NCBI GenBank assembly: GCA_020442635.1
Contig: JAGRJR010000031.1
Coordinates: 1-36,892, forward strand
Reading direction: 5' to 3'
Source: Lysobacterales bacterium
GTDB taxonomy: Bacteria; Pseudomonadota; Gammaproteobacteria; Xanthomonadales; Marinicellaceae
DNA length: 36,892 nucleotides
Made by a program: the position numbers and the translations under genes
The notes under the pieces: generated by a model
The model's input: the letters and a program-made list of their open reading frames with translations, nothing else
What the model was told of the DNA's origin: nothing
Database searches by the model: none
Shown here: piece by piece, positions 1-7,205 of the stretch
How the letters are laid out: every line of letters starts with the position of its first letter
Position numbering within the stretch: the first letter of the stretch is position 1

Positions 1-143
1 ATAAATTAGGTGAAAAATAATCGCTTCTTGAATCATAGATTCAAAACGCAATTATTTATAGAAAAATTTTACTTCTAGGTCCCAGGCGTATCATTTAAAT
101 AAAAGGGACACCTCACCGTGGGGCTGTGGGTTTTAACTGTTTT
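1..143 (-). repeat. Tandem mosaic element, copy 1 (possibly cut by window edge)
   Basis: This copy aligns with 268-410 at a constant offset of 267 bases with no gap. Identity is patchy: 58/60 over positions 1-60, 11/20 over 61-80, 9/9 over 81-89, 4/16 over 90-105 and 36/38 over 106-143 (hand counts). Read on the minus strand the order is a conserved block starting near AACAGTTAAAACCCACAG, then GGTGAGGTGTCC, a 16-base variable segment, ACGCCTGG, about 20 semi-variable bases, and a conserved palindrome. The variable 16 bases are where the tRNA-Ser D-arm lies in copy 2, so this copy has lost the D-arm sequence but kept its length. The element starts at base 1, so more copies may lie to the left. 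Confidence 0.85.
15..57. terminator. Palindromic terminator-like hairpin in repeat copy 1
   Basis: The inner stem TTGAATC / GATTCAA is perfect with an ATA loop (28-44). It is flanked by an outer stem AATAATcGC / GCaATTATT with one mismatch, extended by A/T pairs. On the minus strand it is followed by a T-rich run (TTATTTTT), as expected of an intrinsic terminator. It would suit transcripts leaving the repeat, or cysK read-through, in the minus direction. The stem is AT-rich, so strength is uncertain. Confidence 0.5.
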
Positions 144-281
144 TTTTAGTTAAAAGAAACCAACTGTCTGAAAAATTGTTAAAAGAGAAATTTTAATATG
201 GAAGTGGTTCGTTAGAGTGATTCCGCTACTTTACTTCAAGCCCTTGATAAGCTAATAACCTATACACATAAATTAGGTGAA

Positions 282-324
282 AAATAATCGCTTCTTGAAT
301 CATAGATTCAAACCGCAATTATTT
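282..324. terminator. Palindromic terminator-like hairpin in repeat copy 2
   Basis: This is the same hairpin as at 15-57: a perfect 7-base-pair inner stem with a 3-base loop, an outer AT-rich stem and a T run on the minus strand. It is the first terminator-like structure downstream of cysK, so it may end the cysK transcript as well as any RNA made from the repeat. Confidence 0.5.
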
Positions 325-348
325 TTACATTAATTTGTCTGCGACGCC

Positions 349-384
349 CCAGGCGTGCTCCTTCAACCGCTCGGACACCTCACC
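349..384 (-). pseudogene. tRNA-Ser 5'-half fragment
   Basis: On the minus strand the 36 bases from 384 to 349 start GGTGAGGTGTCCGAG and end CACGCCTGG. By memory they differ at only two positions from the first 36 bases of E. coli tRNA-Ser(GGA): acceptor 5' strand, D-arm and the 5' side of the anticodon arm. Similarity stops at the anticodon: the next bases (GGCGT) fold back on ACGCC instead of continuing the tRNA. There is no variable arm, T-arm or 3' acceptor strand nearby, so this cannot be a functional tRNA. It is either a decayed fragment or a tRNA-derived part of a larger RNA. Confidence 0.7.
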
Positions 385-455
385 GCCGGGCTGTGGGTTT
401 TAACTGTTTTCATGGTCAAATGGAATGGTATAACTTTATTTATTTGCTGGTGGTT

Positions 456-1394
456 TTAAACCTCATCAGATTCATTTTCAAAATCCTGAAATAGATAAGT
501 GCTCAGGTAGCGCTCCCCAGTATCTGGCAGCATAGCAAGAATAACCGATCCATCCGGTGCTTTTTTGGCTGTTTCAAGGGCTGCAGCAAAGGTGGCTCCA
601 GATGATATCCCGCATAAAATTCCTTCTTTTGATGCCAAAGACAGTGACGCTTTTTTGGCCTGGTGTTCATCGATGGGAATCAAATCATCAAAAATTGACT
701 GGTTCATAACATCAGCCACAAAATCTGGGGTCCATCCTTGTAGTTTATGTGGAGACCATTCTTTACCAGCCAATAATTGAGCTTCTACAGGTTCTGTAGC
801 GACAATAGTAATGCCTGGTCTGGCTAATTTCAGGACTTCTCCTACACCCGTAATGGTTCCACCAGTCCCATAGCCACTTACAAAATAGTCGAGTCTTTTA
901 CCTGCAAAGTCTTTTAATATTTCAGGTCCAGTGGTTGATCGGTGAAATGCTGGATTGGCTTCATTTTCAAATTGTCTGGCCAGAAACCAACCCCTTTCTT
1001 CAGCCAATTCTTTGGCTTTTTGCACCATGCCTGAGCCTCTGGCAGCAGCAGGAGTTAACACCACTTTAGCACCTAAAGCACGCATTAATTTGCGGCGTTC
1101 AATTGAAAAAGTTTCACTCATGACTGCCACAAAAGGGTGTCCTTTGGCTGCACAGACCATGGCTAAGGCAATACCCGTGTTGCCTGATGTGGCTTCAATC
1201 ACAGTTTGGCCGGGCTTTAATAATCCTTTCTGTTCTGCATCTACTATGATGGCATAGGCCAAACGATCTTTAACTGATGACAATGGATTGAAGTATTCAG
1301 CCTTGACATACATTTCTACGTTTTCCGGGGCCAAATTATTTATTTTTACGATTGGTGTATTACCAATTGTTTCTAGTATGTTGTTATAAATCAT
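456..1394 (-). CDS. cysK: Cysteine synthase (O-acetylserine sulfhydrylase)
   Basis: It makes L-cysteine from O-acetylserine and sulfide in the cytoplasm using pyridoxal phosphate (fold type II). Visible signatures, numbered from the ATG at 1394 (312 residues): the substrate-side motif ETIGNTP near 8-14, the PLP lysine in NPLSSVKDR (K42), the TSGNTG loop near 69-74, the phosphate-binding GTGGTITG loop, and SSGA near the C terminus. A TTG start at 1457 would add 21 residues, but the family normally begins at about MIYNNILETIG, so I chose the ATG. Neither start has a clear ribosome site. It is divergent from cysB, the expected activator. CysK is more likely than CysM from the overall motifs, but the two are hard to separate by eye. 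Confidence 0.93.
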   Translation of the reverse strand: MIYNNILETIGNTPIVKINNLAPENVEMYVKAEYFNPLSSVKDRLAYAIIVDAEQKGLLKPGQTVIEATSGNTGIALAMVCAAKGHPFVAVMSETFSIERRKLMRALGAKVVLTPAAARGSGMVQKAKELAEERGWFLARQFENEANPAFHRSTTGPEILKDFAGKRLDYFVSGYGTGGTITGVGEVLKLARPGITIVATEPVEAQLLAGKEWSPHKLQGWTPDFVADVMNQSIFDDLIPIDEHQAKKASLSLASKEGILCGISSGATFAAALETAKKAPDGSVILAMLPDTGERYLSTYLFQDFENESDEV

Positions 1395-1520
1395 GTTTTT
1401 TATTGGTTTTTCAAAAGACGTAATATAACTATGAACTCTTTTGATGGATAATATCAAATAAATATGCCTTTATAACAAAAAGTTATGAGACGTATGGATG
1501 TCTATATTGCTAAAACCTTT

Positions 1521-1549
1521 TTGACACGTTATTATTCGCACATGTTAAT
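1521..1549 (+). promoter_or_regulatory. Predicted sigma-70 promoter of cysB
   Basis: TTGACA (1521-1526), a 17-base spacer and GTTAAT (1544-1549). The predicted start of transcription is near 1556, so the cysB leader would be only about 9 bases and would begin almost at the AGGTG ribosome site. The whole cysK-cysB gap (1395-1564) is also the place for CysB binding, but I cannot define a CysB site. Confidence 0.55.
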
Positions 1550-1564
1550 CAATAGGTGTATGAG

Positions 1565-2545
1565 ATGAAACTGCAACAATTAAGGTTTTTTGCTTCGGTA
1601 TGTCATTCTGGACTTAATGTCACAGCAGCAGCAAAGAACTTGTTTACTTCGCAGCCAGGCGTCAGCAGACAAGTGAGGTTGTTGGAAGATGAATTAGGTT
1701 TCAGTTTGTTCGTAAGACAAGGCAAATCACTGATTGCTTTAACACTTGCTGGGAAAGAGATATTGAGAAGGGCTGAGCGAATTCTGAAAGAAGTCGATAA
1801 TATAAAAGCGTTCAGTGATGAATTGACCAATGAACAAAACGGTTTGTTGAGTATTGCCACAACACATACTCAATCCAGATATGTTTTACCTCCAGTGTTA
1901 AAAAAACTGCACAGTCTCTATCCATCGGTGAAAGTCAATTTATTTCAAGGCACATCTAAACAAAATTTGAAATCGTTACGTGAAGGTGAAGTCGATTTTG
2001 TCATAAGTTCTGGTGATACTGATAACACCACTGATTTAGTCAAATTGGATTTATTTAAGTGGCAGCGCAAAATTGTGGTTCCCAAAAATCATAAATTAGC
2101 GCAAAAAAACACCATAACTCTGAAAGAGTTGGCTTCATATCCATTAATTGTATACGTAGGAAATGACAATGAAAATTCGAGTTTAGTGAAAGCTTTTAAT
2201 CAGGCAAACCTGGATTATCAAATTGTATTCACGGCACGCGATTCGGATGTCATCAAAACGTATGTCAGATCAGGATTGGGCGTGGGTATCATTGCCAGTA
2301 TGGCAGTAGACGCTGATCTTGATGATGATTTGCATGCTTTGGATACAGTTGGCATTTTACCGTTAAGCACGACTTGGCTGGCTTTTAATCCCAGCTTATT
2401 TTTAAGAGGATTTATGCATGAGTTTATTCAATTGTTTGCTCCACATGTGAAAAGAGAACAGGTTCAAGCTGCCATTGATAACAAGTTATTGTTGAATGAT
2501 CCACAGAAAGTGGTGAAAGCTATTGATTCAGCCTGGCAATGTTAA
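1565..2545 (+). CDS. cysB: LysR-family regulator CysB
   Basis: CysB-type activator of sulfur assimilation genes that responds to acetylserine. The N-terminal winged helix-turn-helix is clear (MKLQQLRFF, then NVTAAAKNLFTSQPGVSRQV). The effector domain keeps family strings close to E. coli CysB as I recall it: ATTHTQSRYVLP near 100, FTARDSDVIKTYVRSGLGVG near 225-245, IASMAVD, and FLRGFMHEFIQLFAPH. Length, about 326 residues, is normal. A GTG at 1556 would add three residues; I chose the ATG because the family starts with MKLQQLR and because AGGTG lies six bases ahead. It is divergent from cysK. Confidence 0.93.
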   Translation: MKLQQLRFFASVCHSGLNVTAAAKNLFTSQPGVSRQVRLLEDELGFSLFVRQGKSLIALTLAGKEILRRAERILKEVDNIKAFSDELTNEQNGLLSIATTHTQSRYVLPPVLKKLHSLYPSVKVNLFQGTSKQNLKSLREGEVDFVISSGDTDNTTDLVKLDLFKWQRKIVVPKNHKLAQKNTITLKELASYPLIVYVGNDNENSSLVKAFNQANLDYQIVFTARDSDVIKTYVRSGLGVGIIASMAVDADLDDDLHALDTVGILPLSTTWLAFNPSLFLRGFMHEFIQLFAPHVKREQVQAAIDNKLLLNDPQKVVKAIDSAWQC

Positions 2546-2562
2546 ATTCTGAACTTTCTCAA

Positions 2563-2592
2563 TTGGTAAAACATGAGTAATTAGGCTAATAT
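2563..2592 (+). promoter_or_regulatory. Weak candidate promoter for the secreted protein gene
   Basis: TTGGTA (2563-2568), an 18-base spacer and TAATAT (2587-2592) lie just after the cysB stop and about 25 bases before the next ATG. The match is modest. Confidence 0.3.
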
Positions 2593-2616
2593 GATTGTTT
2601 TATTACAAGATTTACC

Positions 2617-3423
2617 ATGCGTAATTTCGTCTTACTCAGTTTATTGATTATCTACTCAAGTAAAATAAAAGCTGAAGATATATTTACTAACCAATTTGAA
2701 TACCTGGTTGCTACGCGAATAAGTAATTTTAATTTAAGAGACCCGCATACGTTCTCACCCATCAGTGGATTTGGATGTTTTGATATTACTGACTCTCTAA
2801 ATAGTGAGGTTAATGTCCAAATATCAACAGATAGCGATGGCGATGGAAATTTGGATTTAAGCTTTGTCACGCAATATTATTCTGACCAACCAGCCTATTT
2901 AACCAACAAATCAATGACTGCAAACTTGCAAAGTGCCGACTGTACAGCACCTCAGGACACTACTACCTGTTCTCCAACAGTCGATCCATTAATTGGGCAA
3001 CTCGCTACCAATCCCTTGGACACAGGGAGCTGTTTGTTGCCGATTGTAGGTACCACAACTGGATATGTGCCTGCTATCATTACAACTGGTGCACCTTGTC
3101 ACAGCACAGTTCCTCAAAACATAACCATTAATTTAGGTGGTATTAATTTACCGTTGGAAAATTATCAGCAAGCATTGCGTTACCAAAATGGCATCACCAC
3201 TGACCAGGGTTTGCATTTGGGATTTATTTCTGAAGCTGTCGCTGAAACCATCATCATTCCAGCTTCCATACCCGTGATTGGAGGACAAACCTTTGCATCA
3301 TTATTGCCAGGTGGTATGCGTTCTTGTTCTACAGGTGATGATCGTGATATAGGACCGGATGGGCAAACTTCTGGCTGGTGGCTCTATTTTAATTCCGAGT
3401 CCGGTTTGATTGAATTTTTTTAA
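2617..3423 (+). CDS. Secreted Cys-rich protein of unknown function
   Basis: I do not recognise this 268-residue protein. The N terminus (MRNFVLLSLLIIYSSKIKAED) is a plausible Sec signal peptide with cleavage after KAE or nearby. The mature part has six widely spaced cysteines (in GFGC, SADC, TTTC, TGSC, GAPC and MRSC), which suggests disulfides and an extracytoplasmic location. It also has one calcium-loop-like stretch, DSDGDGNLDL, near residues 71-80. The remainder is rich in Thr, Asn, Gly and Pro. There are no transmembrane segments beyond the signal. It sits alone between cysB and the lipase genes. It may be a surface or secreted protein; no enzymatic motif is visible. Confidence 0.75.
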   Translation: MRNFVLLSLLIIYSSKIKAEDIFTNQFEYLVATRISNFNLRDPHTFSPISGFGCFDITDSLNSEVNVQISTDSDGDGNLDLSFVTQYYSDQPAYLTNKSMTANLQSADCTAPQDTTTCSPTVDPLIGQLATNPLDTGSCLLPIVGTTTGYVPAIITTGAPCHSTVPQNITINLGGINLPLENYQQALRYQNGITTDQGLHLGFISEAVAETIIIPASIPVIGGQTFASLLPGGMRSCSTGDDRDIGPDGQTSGWWLYFNSESGLIEFF

Positions 3424-3485
3424 ACTGGCTTATATCAATAAAAATTGAAGTCCATCACTAATTCAAACGTTCGTTTAAATATCTT

Positions 3486-3514
3486 TTGACTTTATCACCC
3501 GACTCTGTTAAAAA
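3486..3514 (+). promoter_or_regulatory. Predicted promoter of lipA-lifO
   Basis: TTGACT (3486-3491), a 17-base spacer and TAAAAA (3509-3514) put the transcript start near 3521, about 40 bases before the lipA ATG. A GAGGA ribosome site precedes that ATG. Confidence 0.45.
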
Positions 3515-3561
3515 AACGTAAAGGTCGTTAGAACCTGAACTAAATTTAAAGAGGAAGTAAC

Positions 3562-4503
3562 ATGAAAAGTCACAAACACTTGAGAGCAGTTTGCCTTTTA
3601 CTGATGTTGTTAACATTGCCAGTTCATGCTTGGTGGTGGAACAATGATTACACCAAAACCAAATATCCAATCGTTTTGGTTCATGGTTTGTTTGGTTTTG
3701 ACCAAGCTTTTGGGGTGTATAACTATTTTTATCGAATTCCAGGTGAATTGTCCGATGATGGTGCCACTGTCTATGTGGCTGATGTTTCAGCAGCTCATTC
3801 GAGCGAAATGCGTGGTGAGCAGTTGTTACAACAGCTAGAAATTATTCAAGCTTTGTATGGTCACAATAAATTTAACTTGATTGGCCATTCGCATGGCGCT
3901 CCAACCATTCGCTATGTGGCTTCAATAAGGCCTGATTTAGTGGCTTCAGTGACTTCTGTCGGCGGTCCTAACAAGGGCAGCGCAGTGGCTGATGCCATAC
4001 AAACGACAGCGCCTCCGGGTTCTTTTCTTGAATCTCTACTGGAAGATTTGGCCAACGGCTTGGCATTGTTTATCGAATTGGCTTCTGGAGGTGCAGGTGA
4101 TCCACAAGACGCATTGGCATCTTTAAACTCATTGAGTACAGCAGGTGCCGATCAATTCAACCTGAATTACCCTGAAGGAGTTCCAGTTTCCCATTGTGGA
4201 GAGGGCGCTTATGAGGTAAATGGTGTGAAATATTATTCTTTCAGCGGTACTCGACCAGTCAGTAACATCATTGATATAAGTGATGCATTACTTGGTGTTT
4301 CAAGTCTGCTGTTCTTTGGTGAATCCAATGACGGTTTGGTGGGACGATGTTCTTCACATCTGGGCCGTGTGTTGCGAGACGATTACCCATGGAATCATGG
4401 CGATGAAATAAATCAAGTCCTCGGGATCAGAGGATTGTTTACTTCCAATCCTGTAACCGTTTTCCGCGCGCATGCGAACAGATTAAAAAACGAGGGTTTA
4501 TAA
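3562..4503 (+). CDS. lipA: Secreted triacylglycerol lipase (family I)
   Basis: Extracellular esterase that hydrolyses long-chain triacylglycerols. It has a signal peptide (about residues 1-23, ending VHA), the oxyanion region YPIVLVHGLFGFD at 35-47, and the nucleophile elbow GHSHG with Ser110. The likely rest of the triad is Asp257 in SNDGLVG and His279 in WNHGDE. Cys212 and Cys263 match the single disulfide of family I.1/I.2 lipases. The length (313) is typical. The next gene is its specific foldase, which supports a Pseudomonas LipA-like enzyme that needs help folding in the periplasm and probably leaves by type II secretion. Confidence 0.92.
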   Translation: MKSHKHLRAVCLLLMLLTLPVHAWWWNNDYTKTKYPIVLVHGLFGFDQAFGVYNYFYRIPGELSDDGATVYVADVSAAHSSEMRGEQLLQQLEIIQALYGHNKFNLIGHSHGAPTIRYVASIRPDLVASVTSVGGPNKGSAVADAIQTTAPPGSFLESLLEDLANGLALFIELASGGAGDPQDALASLNSLSTAGADQFNLNYPEGVPVSHCGEGAYEVNGVKYYSFSGTRPVSNIIDISDALLGVSSLLFFGESNDGLVGRCSSHLGRVLRDDYPWNHGDEINQVLGIRGLFTSNPVTVFRAHANRLKNEGL

Positions 4504-5469
4504 ATGAAAAATACCACATCAAGAAAATTAAGATTTATCACATTATTACTATCAGCTGCATTACTGACATCATTGTTGATTTGGCAACAAAGTCGAAGTC
4601 ACATCATTAAAAAACAAAGTAATCAGCCCGTAACGTTGACATCTACTACACTTCAAGCTGGTCGTATGTTGAAACTGACAAGTCAACATCAGTTTGTTCG
4701 CGCTGATTTGCAACAGGCTATACAGGTTAATTCATTGCAAGGTTCTCAACCAGATGGTGCGATTAATTTTGATGAGCAGGGTAATGTGAAAGCTGACAAA
4801 GATTTACATCGTTTGTTTGATTATTACCTCAGTACACAAGGTGAACAGGATATGGTGCAAATCAAAAAGCAATTGCTGATGTCTGCCAGTGATTATTTAT
4901 CTTTGAACCAGCTTGAGCAATTAAGAGATTATTTTGATCAATATGTCCAATATTTGGAAAATGCAGAAAATTTTGCTGTTTCTTTCAATGATGATGAGCC
5001 TTTGGAACAAAGGCTCATCCAAATCAAACAGCTGCGGGAGGACTTACTTGGTCAGCAAATGGCTGATGGATTTTTTGCTGATGAATATGCTTATGCTGAA
5101 TGGGTACTACAGCAAGACAATATTCCTGATAATGAGCTTAATGAACAACAAATCAAATGGCTCGAAGCAGAAAACAAAGCCACTGCATATCAAGATGCAC
5201 TGATACAAAATCAAAAGTTTGAAACTGTTGGTCTCAGTGAATTAGAGAAGCAAGCCGCTAGGACAGAAACTTATGGCGAACAAGTTGCTAACCAATTAGC
5301 TGCATTGGATAAACAACAATCTTTATGGAATGAAAAAGTTCAAAGCTATATTGGTTTAAGGGAACAAATAAAGAATCATACCGAATTAAAAAATCTACAT
5401 AGCCAATATTCAAACAGTGAACTAAAAAGACTCAATGCTTATTGGCGCCAGCATATCAGTGAAAGCTGA
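4504..5469 (+). CDS. lifO: Lipase-specific foldase (lipase chaperone)
   Basis: Inner-membrane-anchored periplasmic steric chaperone that folds the LipA lipase. One N-terminal membrane segment (about 11-27) is followed by a linker and a helical domain. The family signature RxxFDY..LS..GE is present as RLFDYYLSTQGE at 103-114. The rest is charged and helix-rich, with many Gln and Glu, as expected for the foldase wrapping around its lipase. Its ATG directly follows the lipA stop (TAAATG), so the two are translated as a pair. It ends 10 bases from the convergent metJ stop, with no obvious terminator between. Confidence 0.92.
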   Translation: MKNTTSRKLRFITLLLSAALLTSLLIWQQSRSHIIKKQSNQPVTLTSTTLQAGRMLKLTSQHQFVRADLQQAIQVNSLQGSQPDGAINFDEQGNVKADKDLHRLFDYYLSTQGEQDMVQIKKQLLMSASDYLSLNQLEQLRDYFDQYVQYLENAENFAVSFNDDEPLEQRLIQIKQLREDLLGQQMADGFFADEYAYAEWVLQQDNIPDNELNEQQIKWLEAENKATAYQDALIQNQKFETVGLSELEKQAARTETYGEQVANQLAALDKQQSLWNEKVQSYIGLREQIKNHTELKNLHSQYSNSELKRLNAYWRQHISES

Positions 5470-5479
5470 TTGAAACTGG

Positions 5480-5752
5480 CTATTTCCCACTGAGCTTGTT
5501 ATCGTACTCTTCATTGCTTTTACTTAAGTCGTCGTCTGTAGGCAGAGGTTGACCCGTATAAGCATGTAAAAAGGCTTCACATAAAAGCTCACTATTGGTG
5601 GCATGTTTTAAGTTGTTAACTTGTCTGCGTGTCCGTTCATCTGTGAGAATTTTTAAAACTTCAAAAGGGATGGATACTGTGATTTTTTTTACTTTTTCAC
5701 TTTTTTTACCATGTGGAACATAAGGATTGATATATTTGCCATTCCAAGCCAT
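5480..5752 (-). CDS. metJ: Methionine repressor MetJ
   Basis: Ribbon-helix-helix repressor that uses S-adenosylmethionine as corepressor and controls methionine synthesis genes. The core is very close to E. coli MetJ as I recall it: [20 protein letters not shown], then [20 protein letters not shown] and [19 protein letters not shown]. The beta strand KKITVSI that enters the DNA groove is intact. At 90 residues it is shorter than the roughly 105 of enterobacteria: the C-terminal tail after QPLPTDDDL is different and truncated. That tail is outside the DNA and corepressor core, so function is probably kept. Confidence 0.95.
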   Translation of the reverse strand: MAWNGKYINPYVPHGKKSEKVKKITVSIPFEVLKILTDERTRRQVNNLKHATNSELLCEAFLHAYTGQPLPTDDDLSKSNEEYDNKLSGK

Positions 5753-5754
5753 AT

Positions 5755-5798
5755 AAACGTCTAAATTTCTAAAACAACTATTTTAACATACTTGTCAA
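5755..5798 (-). promoter_or_regulatory. Predicted metJ promoter with met-box operator
   Basis: On the minus strand TTGACA (5798-5793) is followed after 17 bases by a poor -10, GTTTTA (5775-5770). Overlapping the -10 and predicted start are two adjacent 8-mers, read on the plus strand as AAACGTCT (5755-5762, 7/8 to the met box AGACGTCT) and AAATTTCT (5763-5770, 5/8). MetJ normally binds tandem 8-mers, so this looks like autoregulation. The -35 overlaps the stop codon of the upstream 97-codon gene. Confidence 0.5.
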
Positions 5799-6088
5799 TT
5801 GTTGGAAGACACACCATACTTCTTGTATGAAACAAAAAAACCTTCCAGGTCTCCGTTTTCTATGTAAGGACTGACATCAACCAGTTCATAACCTTGCTCG
5901 GCAAACTCTTGATGTGATCGTGTCATTTTTCTGGCGGCAGAATGTTTTCTGGTTACTTGAGTGACATCAACAAAGACTGTCACTGCTTGCAATGATTGCT
6001 CAACTGCTTTTTCAGCCGCAGATTTGGCTTGTGCCTGTATGCTAACGAAGCCAAGTACCAACAGACAAATGTATCCTGTTTTATTCAC
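5795..6088 (-). CDS. Small exported protein of unknown function
   Basis: 97 residues with a clear signal peptide (MNKTGYICLLVLGFVSIQAQ, cleavage near AQA-K). The mature part of about 75 residues starts with a helix (KSAAEKAVEQSLQAVTVFVD) and ends with YELVDVSPYIENGDLEGFFV. There are no cysteines and no motif I recognise. It lies upstream of metJ in the same direction with a 42-base gap that contains the metJ promoter, and is divergent from trpS. It is probably periplasmic. Confidence 0.65.
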   Translation of the reverse strand: MNKTGYICLLVLGFVSIQAQAKSAAEKAVEQSLQAVTVFVDVTQVTRKHSAARKMTRSHQEFAEQGYELVDVSPYIENGDLEGFFVSYKKYGVSSNN

Positions 6089-6116
6089 AATGTTATCTCC
6101 AATGTTTATTTACCCA

Positions 6117-6146
6117 TTGTATTTAGGAGATGCGGTTGAATACAAT
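6117..6146 (+). promoter_or_regulatory. Predicted trpS promoter
   Basis: TTGTAT (6117-6122), an 18-base spacer and TACAAT (6141-6146). The start would be near 6153, leaving a leader of about 20 bases with no Shine-Dalgarno match before the trpS ATG. Confidence 0.5.
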
Positions 6147-6173
6147 AGTGCAGTTTTAAAAATTTGAATCAAT

Positions 6174-7178
6174 ATGACCACAGTTTTAACAGGGATTACC
6201 ACTACAGGAACACCACATTTGGGCAATTATGTTGGCGCCATCAAACCAGCGATAAAAAGAAGTCAGGATGATTCGGTCAGCAGTTATTTCTTTTTGGCTG
6301 ATTTTCATGCATTGATTAAATGCTGGGAGCCAGAGCGCATTGCACAATCCACCAGGGAAATAGCTGCCACTTGGATGGCGCTTGGTCTGGATACAGACAA
6401 GGCCATCTTTTACCGCCAATCCGATATCCCTGAAATTCCTGAGCTGACCTGGTTGTTAACCTGTATGACAGCCAAAGGTTTAATGAATCGTTCTCACGCG
6501 TATAAAGCGCAGGTGGCCGAAAACACCGAACAGGGGGAAGATGATCCTGATAAAGGCATTACCATGGGCTTGTTCAGTTATCCAATTTTAATGTCAGCCG
6601 ATATTTTGATGTTCAATGCCACCGAAGTTCCGGTTGGTAAGGATCAAACCCAGCATCTGGAAATGGCTCGAGATATTGGTGCACGGTTTAACCATCATTT
6701 TGGTGAGCATTTTGTGATGCCAAAAACCATTGTTGATGATAATGTGGCTGTATTGCCTGGTTTAGATGGTCGTAAAATGAGCAAGTCTTATAACAACACC
6801 ATTCCTTTGTGGCTACCCGAAAAACAACTCAGAAAACACATCATGAAGATCAAAACCAATTCTTTGGAGCCCGGTGAACCCAAAGATCCAAACGATTCGT
6901 TTGTGTTTGATATCTACAAAGCCTTTGCAACTGAACAGCAGATTAACGAGATGAAGGAGGAATTTGCGAACGGTATCGCATGGGGTACAGCCAAGCAAAT
7001 GCTTTTTGAGATGATCAACACAGAATTGCAAGAAGCCCGGGAAAAATACAATGAGCTGATAAACAACCCGGATATAATTGAAAATGAATTACAAAAGGGT
7101 GCGGTCAAAGCCCGAGCGTATGCGACGCCATTTCTTGCAAGATTAAAAGAAGCTGTGGGTATCAGACCGATTAATTAA
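6174..7178 (+). CDS. trpS: Tryptophanyl-tRNA synthetase
   Basis: Class I aminoacyl-tRNA synthetase that charges tRNA-Trp. The HIGH-like signature appears as [10 protein letters not shown] near residues 12-21 and the KMSKS loop is GRKMSKS near 200. Other family strings are [12 protein letters not shown], the [12 protein letters not shown] tryptophan-site region, and a C-terminal helical anticodon-binding domain. The length of 334 matches the short bacterial form. The ATG at 6174 has no ribosome site but sits where the family starts ([12 protein letters not shown]). Confidence 0.96.
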   Translation: MTTVLTGITTTGTPHLGNYVGAIKPAIKRSQDDSVSSYFFLADFHALIKCWEPERIAQSTREIAATWMALGLDTDKAIFYRQSDIPEIPELTWLLTCMTAKGLMNRSHAYKAQVAENTEQGEDDPDKGITMGLFSYPILMSADILMFNATEVPVGKDQTQHLEMARDIGARFNHHFGEHFVMPKTIVDDNVAVLPGLDGRKMSKSYNNTIPLWLPEKQLRKHIMKIKTNSLEPGEPKDPNDSFVFDIYKAFATEQQINEMKEEFANGIAWGTAKQMLFEMINTELQEAREKYNELINNPDIIENELQKGAVKARAYATPFLARLKEAVGIRPIN

Positions 7179-7205
7179 CTAATTAAAAATGAGGAGAGGT
7201 TTTTT

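Larger units (their letters stand above)
268..410 (-). repeat. Tandem mosaic element, copy 2 (with tRNA-Ser 5' half)
   Basis: This is the second copy of the element, separated from copy 1 by about 124 bases (144-267) in which I see nothing recognisable. It lies downstream of cysK, 45 bases past the cysK stop. Its block 349-384 on the minus strand reads as the 5' half of a tRNA-Ser. The conserved outer blocks with equal-length variable inner segments suggest either a structured RNA under selection or a gene-conversion mosaic. No ORF of note crosses it. Confidence 0.85.

Noticed and set aside
349..384. Intact tRNA gene
   Set aside because: Only the 5' half is present; no T-arm, variable arm or 3' acceptor strand follows, and the anticodon stem cannot form normally.
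1..410. CRISPR array
   Set aside because: Only two copies, a 143-base unit and a single spacer of about 124 bases. Internal mosaic identity and tRNA similarity do not fit CRISPR repeats, and no cas genes are near.
955..1257. 100-codon plus-strand ORF inside cysK
   Set aside because: It is the antisense shadow of a clear cysK reading frame.
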